Shown in pieces: positions 16,644-17,671 of a stretch of DNA of 17,671 bases. The translations under genes and the position numbers were made by a program. The stretch is from contig JAILDI010000159.1 in NCBI GenBank assembly GCA_024689525.1, forward strand, positions 1 to 17,671. Direction: 5' to 3'. Source of the DNA: Bacteroidales bacterium (lineage in GTDB: Bacteria > Bacteroidota > Bacteroidia > Bacteroidales > UBA932). How positions within the stretch are numbered: position 1 is the stretch's first letter; every line of letters starts with the position of its first letter. The notes under the pieces were generated by a model that made no database searches, was not told where the DNA came from, and saw nothing but the letters and a program-made list of their open reading frames with translations.

Positions 16644-17227
16644 AAAAAGATATAATTCTAGCAGGTGTGGGAGGACAGGGAATCCTCTCCATCGCAACAG
16701 TAATCGGTTCCGCGGCCCTGGAGCAGGGGCTTCACCTGAAGCAGGCGGAGGTGCACGGAATGAGCCAGCGCGGCGGCGACGTCCAGTCGAACCTGCGCCT
16801 TAGCTCCGAGCCCATCCACAGCGACCTCATTCCCAGGGGAGGGGCCGATGTGATAGTTTCCCTCGAGCCGATGGAAGCCCTGCGCTATGTGCCCTTCCTG
16901 TCGAAGGAGAGCGGATGGATTATCACCAATACAACACCCTTCGTGAACATTCCGAATTATCCGGAGATGACTGCTGTCGAGGCGGAACTGGCAAAGTATC
17001 CGCGCGTTATAGCCATCGACGTGGATGCCGTGGCAAAGGAGATCCTGTCGCCCCGCAGCGCAAATATGGTGCTCCTTGGCGCCGTGGCCGCCGTCCTGGA
17101 TATTCTGGATGCCGATAAGCTGCGCGACGGCATACGCCGCGTGTTCGGCCGCAAAGGCGACGCTGTGGTGGAAACGAACCTGAAGGCTTTCGACGCCGGC
17201 CTCGCAATGGCCCGTGAAAAACGATAG
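16640..17227 (+). CDS. iorB: Indolepyruvate:ferredoxin oxidoreductase beta subunit
   Basis: A 195-aa protein of the pyruvate/ketoisovalerate oxidoreductase gamma-type family that pairs with IorA. It opens with the nucleotide-binding-like GVGGQG loop (residues 9-14) and carries the family signature VHGMSQRGGDVQS (~38-50), then SDLIPRGGADVIVSLEP and a C-terminal segment with SANMVLLGAVAA. Length (about 190-200 residues) is normal and it is complete. Its ATG overlaps the iorA TGA by four bases, so the subunits are probably made together in balanced amounts. The cysteine-poor sequence shows no iron-sulfur motif, so with the shortened IorA the pair carries no visible ferredoxin-type cluster; electrons would have to pass straight to an external acceptor or a separate subunit. 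Confidence 0.93.
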   Translation: MKKDIILAGVGGQGILSIATVIGSAALEQGLHLKQAEVHGMSQRGGDVQSNLRLSSEPIHSDLIPRGGADVIVSLEPMEALRYVPFLSKESGWIITNTTPFVNIPNYPEMTAVEAELAKYPRVIAIDVDAVAKEILSPRSANMVLLGAVAAVLDILDADKLRDGIRRVFGRKGDAVVETNLKAFDAGLAMAREKR

Positions 17228-17231
17228 ACAT

Positions 17232-17671
17232 ATGGACAAACCCGTATCGAAAAAAGTCCTCGACGGCATCCTTGCCGATATGGGCATAGAGGACATCTCC
17301 CGCACCACCATACGACAGTGTTCGCTGGTGGGAACGGCAATGGAGGAGAAGGCCGGGGAGAAGTTCTGCCATCTGGAGTTCGGAGTGCCGGGGATTCCGG
17401 CCTGCCCCATCGGCATAGAGGCTCAGAAGAAGGCGCTGGACAGCGGCATACCGTCGGTTTACCCCTCGGTCCAAGGCATCCCTGAGCTTAAGAAGAATGC
17501 CGCCAGGTTCATCAAGGCGTTCATCGACATAGATATCGACCCGAAAGGAATCGTCCCCACGGTGGGGTCGATGCAGGGGAGTATGACCAGCATCCTGGAA
17601 TGCTCCCAGCTGGATCCCCGGAAGGACACGATCCTGTATATCTGCCCGGGCTTTTCGGCCCACGGAAGGCA
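17232..17671 (+). CDS. PLP-dependent aminotransferase (class I/II), partial
   Basis: The gene starts at ATG 17232, 4 nt after the iorB stop, and is cut by the window end; 146 residues are visible. The segment HLEFGVPGIPACPIGIEAQ, then SVYPSVQGIPELKKNAARF and the loop TVGSMQGSM, follow the order of fold-type I aminotransferases: the substrate-arm GxP region, the Y-x-x-x-x-G-x-x-x-L-R/K region, and the small-residue loop that binds the PLP phosphate. The catalytic lysine lies beyond the window. Such enzymes make 2-oxo acids from amino acids. Next to iorAB, a likely role is turning aromatic amino acids into indole-, phenyl- or hydroxyphenyl-pyruvate for IOR, but specificity cannot be read from this fragment. 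It is not the phenylacetate-CoA ligase often found beside iorAB. Confidence 0.75.
   Translation, partial: MDKPVSKKVLDGILADMGIEDISRTTIRQCSLVGTAMEEKAGEKFCHLEFGVPGIPACPIGIEAQKKALDSGIPSVYPSVQGIPELKKNAARFIKAFIDIDIDPKGIVPTVGSMQGSMTSILECSQLDPRKDTILYICPGFSAHGR

Noticed and set aside
17232..17671. Phenylacetate-CoA ligase as the third gene of the ior operon
   Set aside because: This neighbour is common, but the visible residues fit a fold-type I aminotransferase and show no adenylate-forming motif.

Overview
The window looks like a chromosomal segment of a Bacteroidota organism, most likely a moderately GC-rich gut-type Bacteroidales. The evidence is a SusC/SusD pair, BACON and GLUG-repeat lipoproteins, a fimbrillin-like lipoprotein, SC-type lipoboxes, and promoters of the Bacteroides TTG-N19-TAnnTTTG type. 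I cannot place it in a genus from sequence alone. Coding density is very high: the only gap worth naming is the 98-bp AT-rich divergent intergenic region (14941-15038). I see no RNA genes, insertion sequences or CRISPR array.

Left 85% (1-14940), minus strand. One long, tightly packed gene set reads leftward from a consensus promoter at 14964-14993. In order of transcription it holds: an OPA-family (GlpT/UhpT-like) organophosphate antiporter of the MFS superfamily; a SusC-type TonB-dependent transporter; a SusD_2-type lipoprotein; a 971-aa lipoprotein with BACON-like domains and GLUG repeats; a 552-aa calcineurin-like phosphoesterase lipoprotein; a 947-aa protein fusing about nine GLUG repeats to a second calcineurin-like phosphoesterase; a 53-aa small ORF; and a fimbrillin-like lipoprotein cut by the window edge. 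Gaps between genes are 1 to 25 nt. The layout resembles a polysaccharide utilization locus, but it has phosphoesterases instead of glycoside hydrolases and an inner-membrane transporter whose conserved residues match those that bind phosphate in GlpT. My reading is an organophosphate or phosphodiester scavenging locus: surface capture and cleavage, SusCD import across the outer membrane, then antiport of the phosphorylated product into the cytoplasm. This is inference from domain content and order.

Right end (15039-17671), plus strand. A divergent operon encodes indolepyruvate:ferredoxin oxidoreductase subunits (iorA, iorB, overlapping at ATGA) and the N-terminal part of a PLP-dependent aminotransferase. 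Together these fit oxidative degradation of aromatic amino acids: transamination to aryl-pyruvates, then ferredoxin-linked decarboxylation to aryl-acetyl-CoA. The IorA here ends where the C-terminal two-cluster ferredoxin domain of classical IorA would start.

The two operons are driven by interleaved divergent promoters whose -33 regions overlap, so RNA polymerase binding at one may hinder the other. No dedicated regulator (hybrid two-component system, ECF sigma/anti-sigma pair, SusR-like protein) lies in the window.
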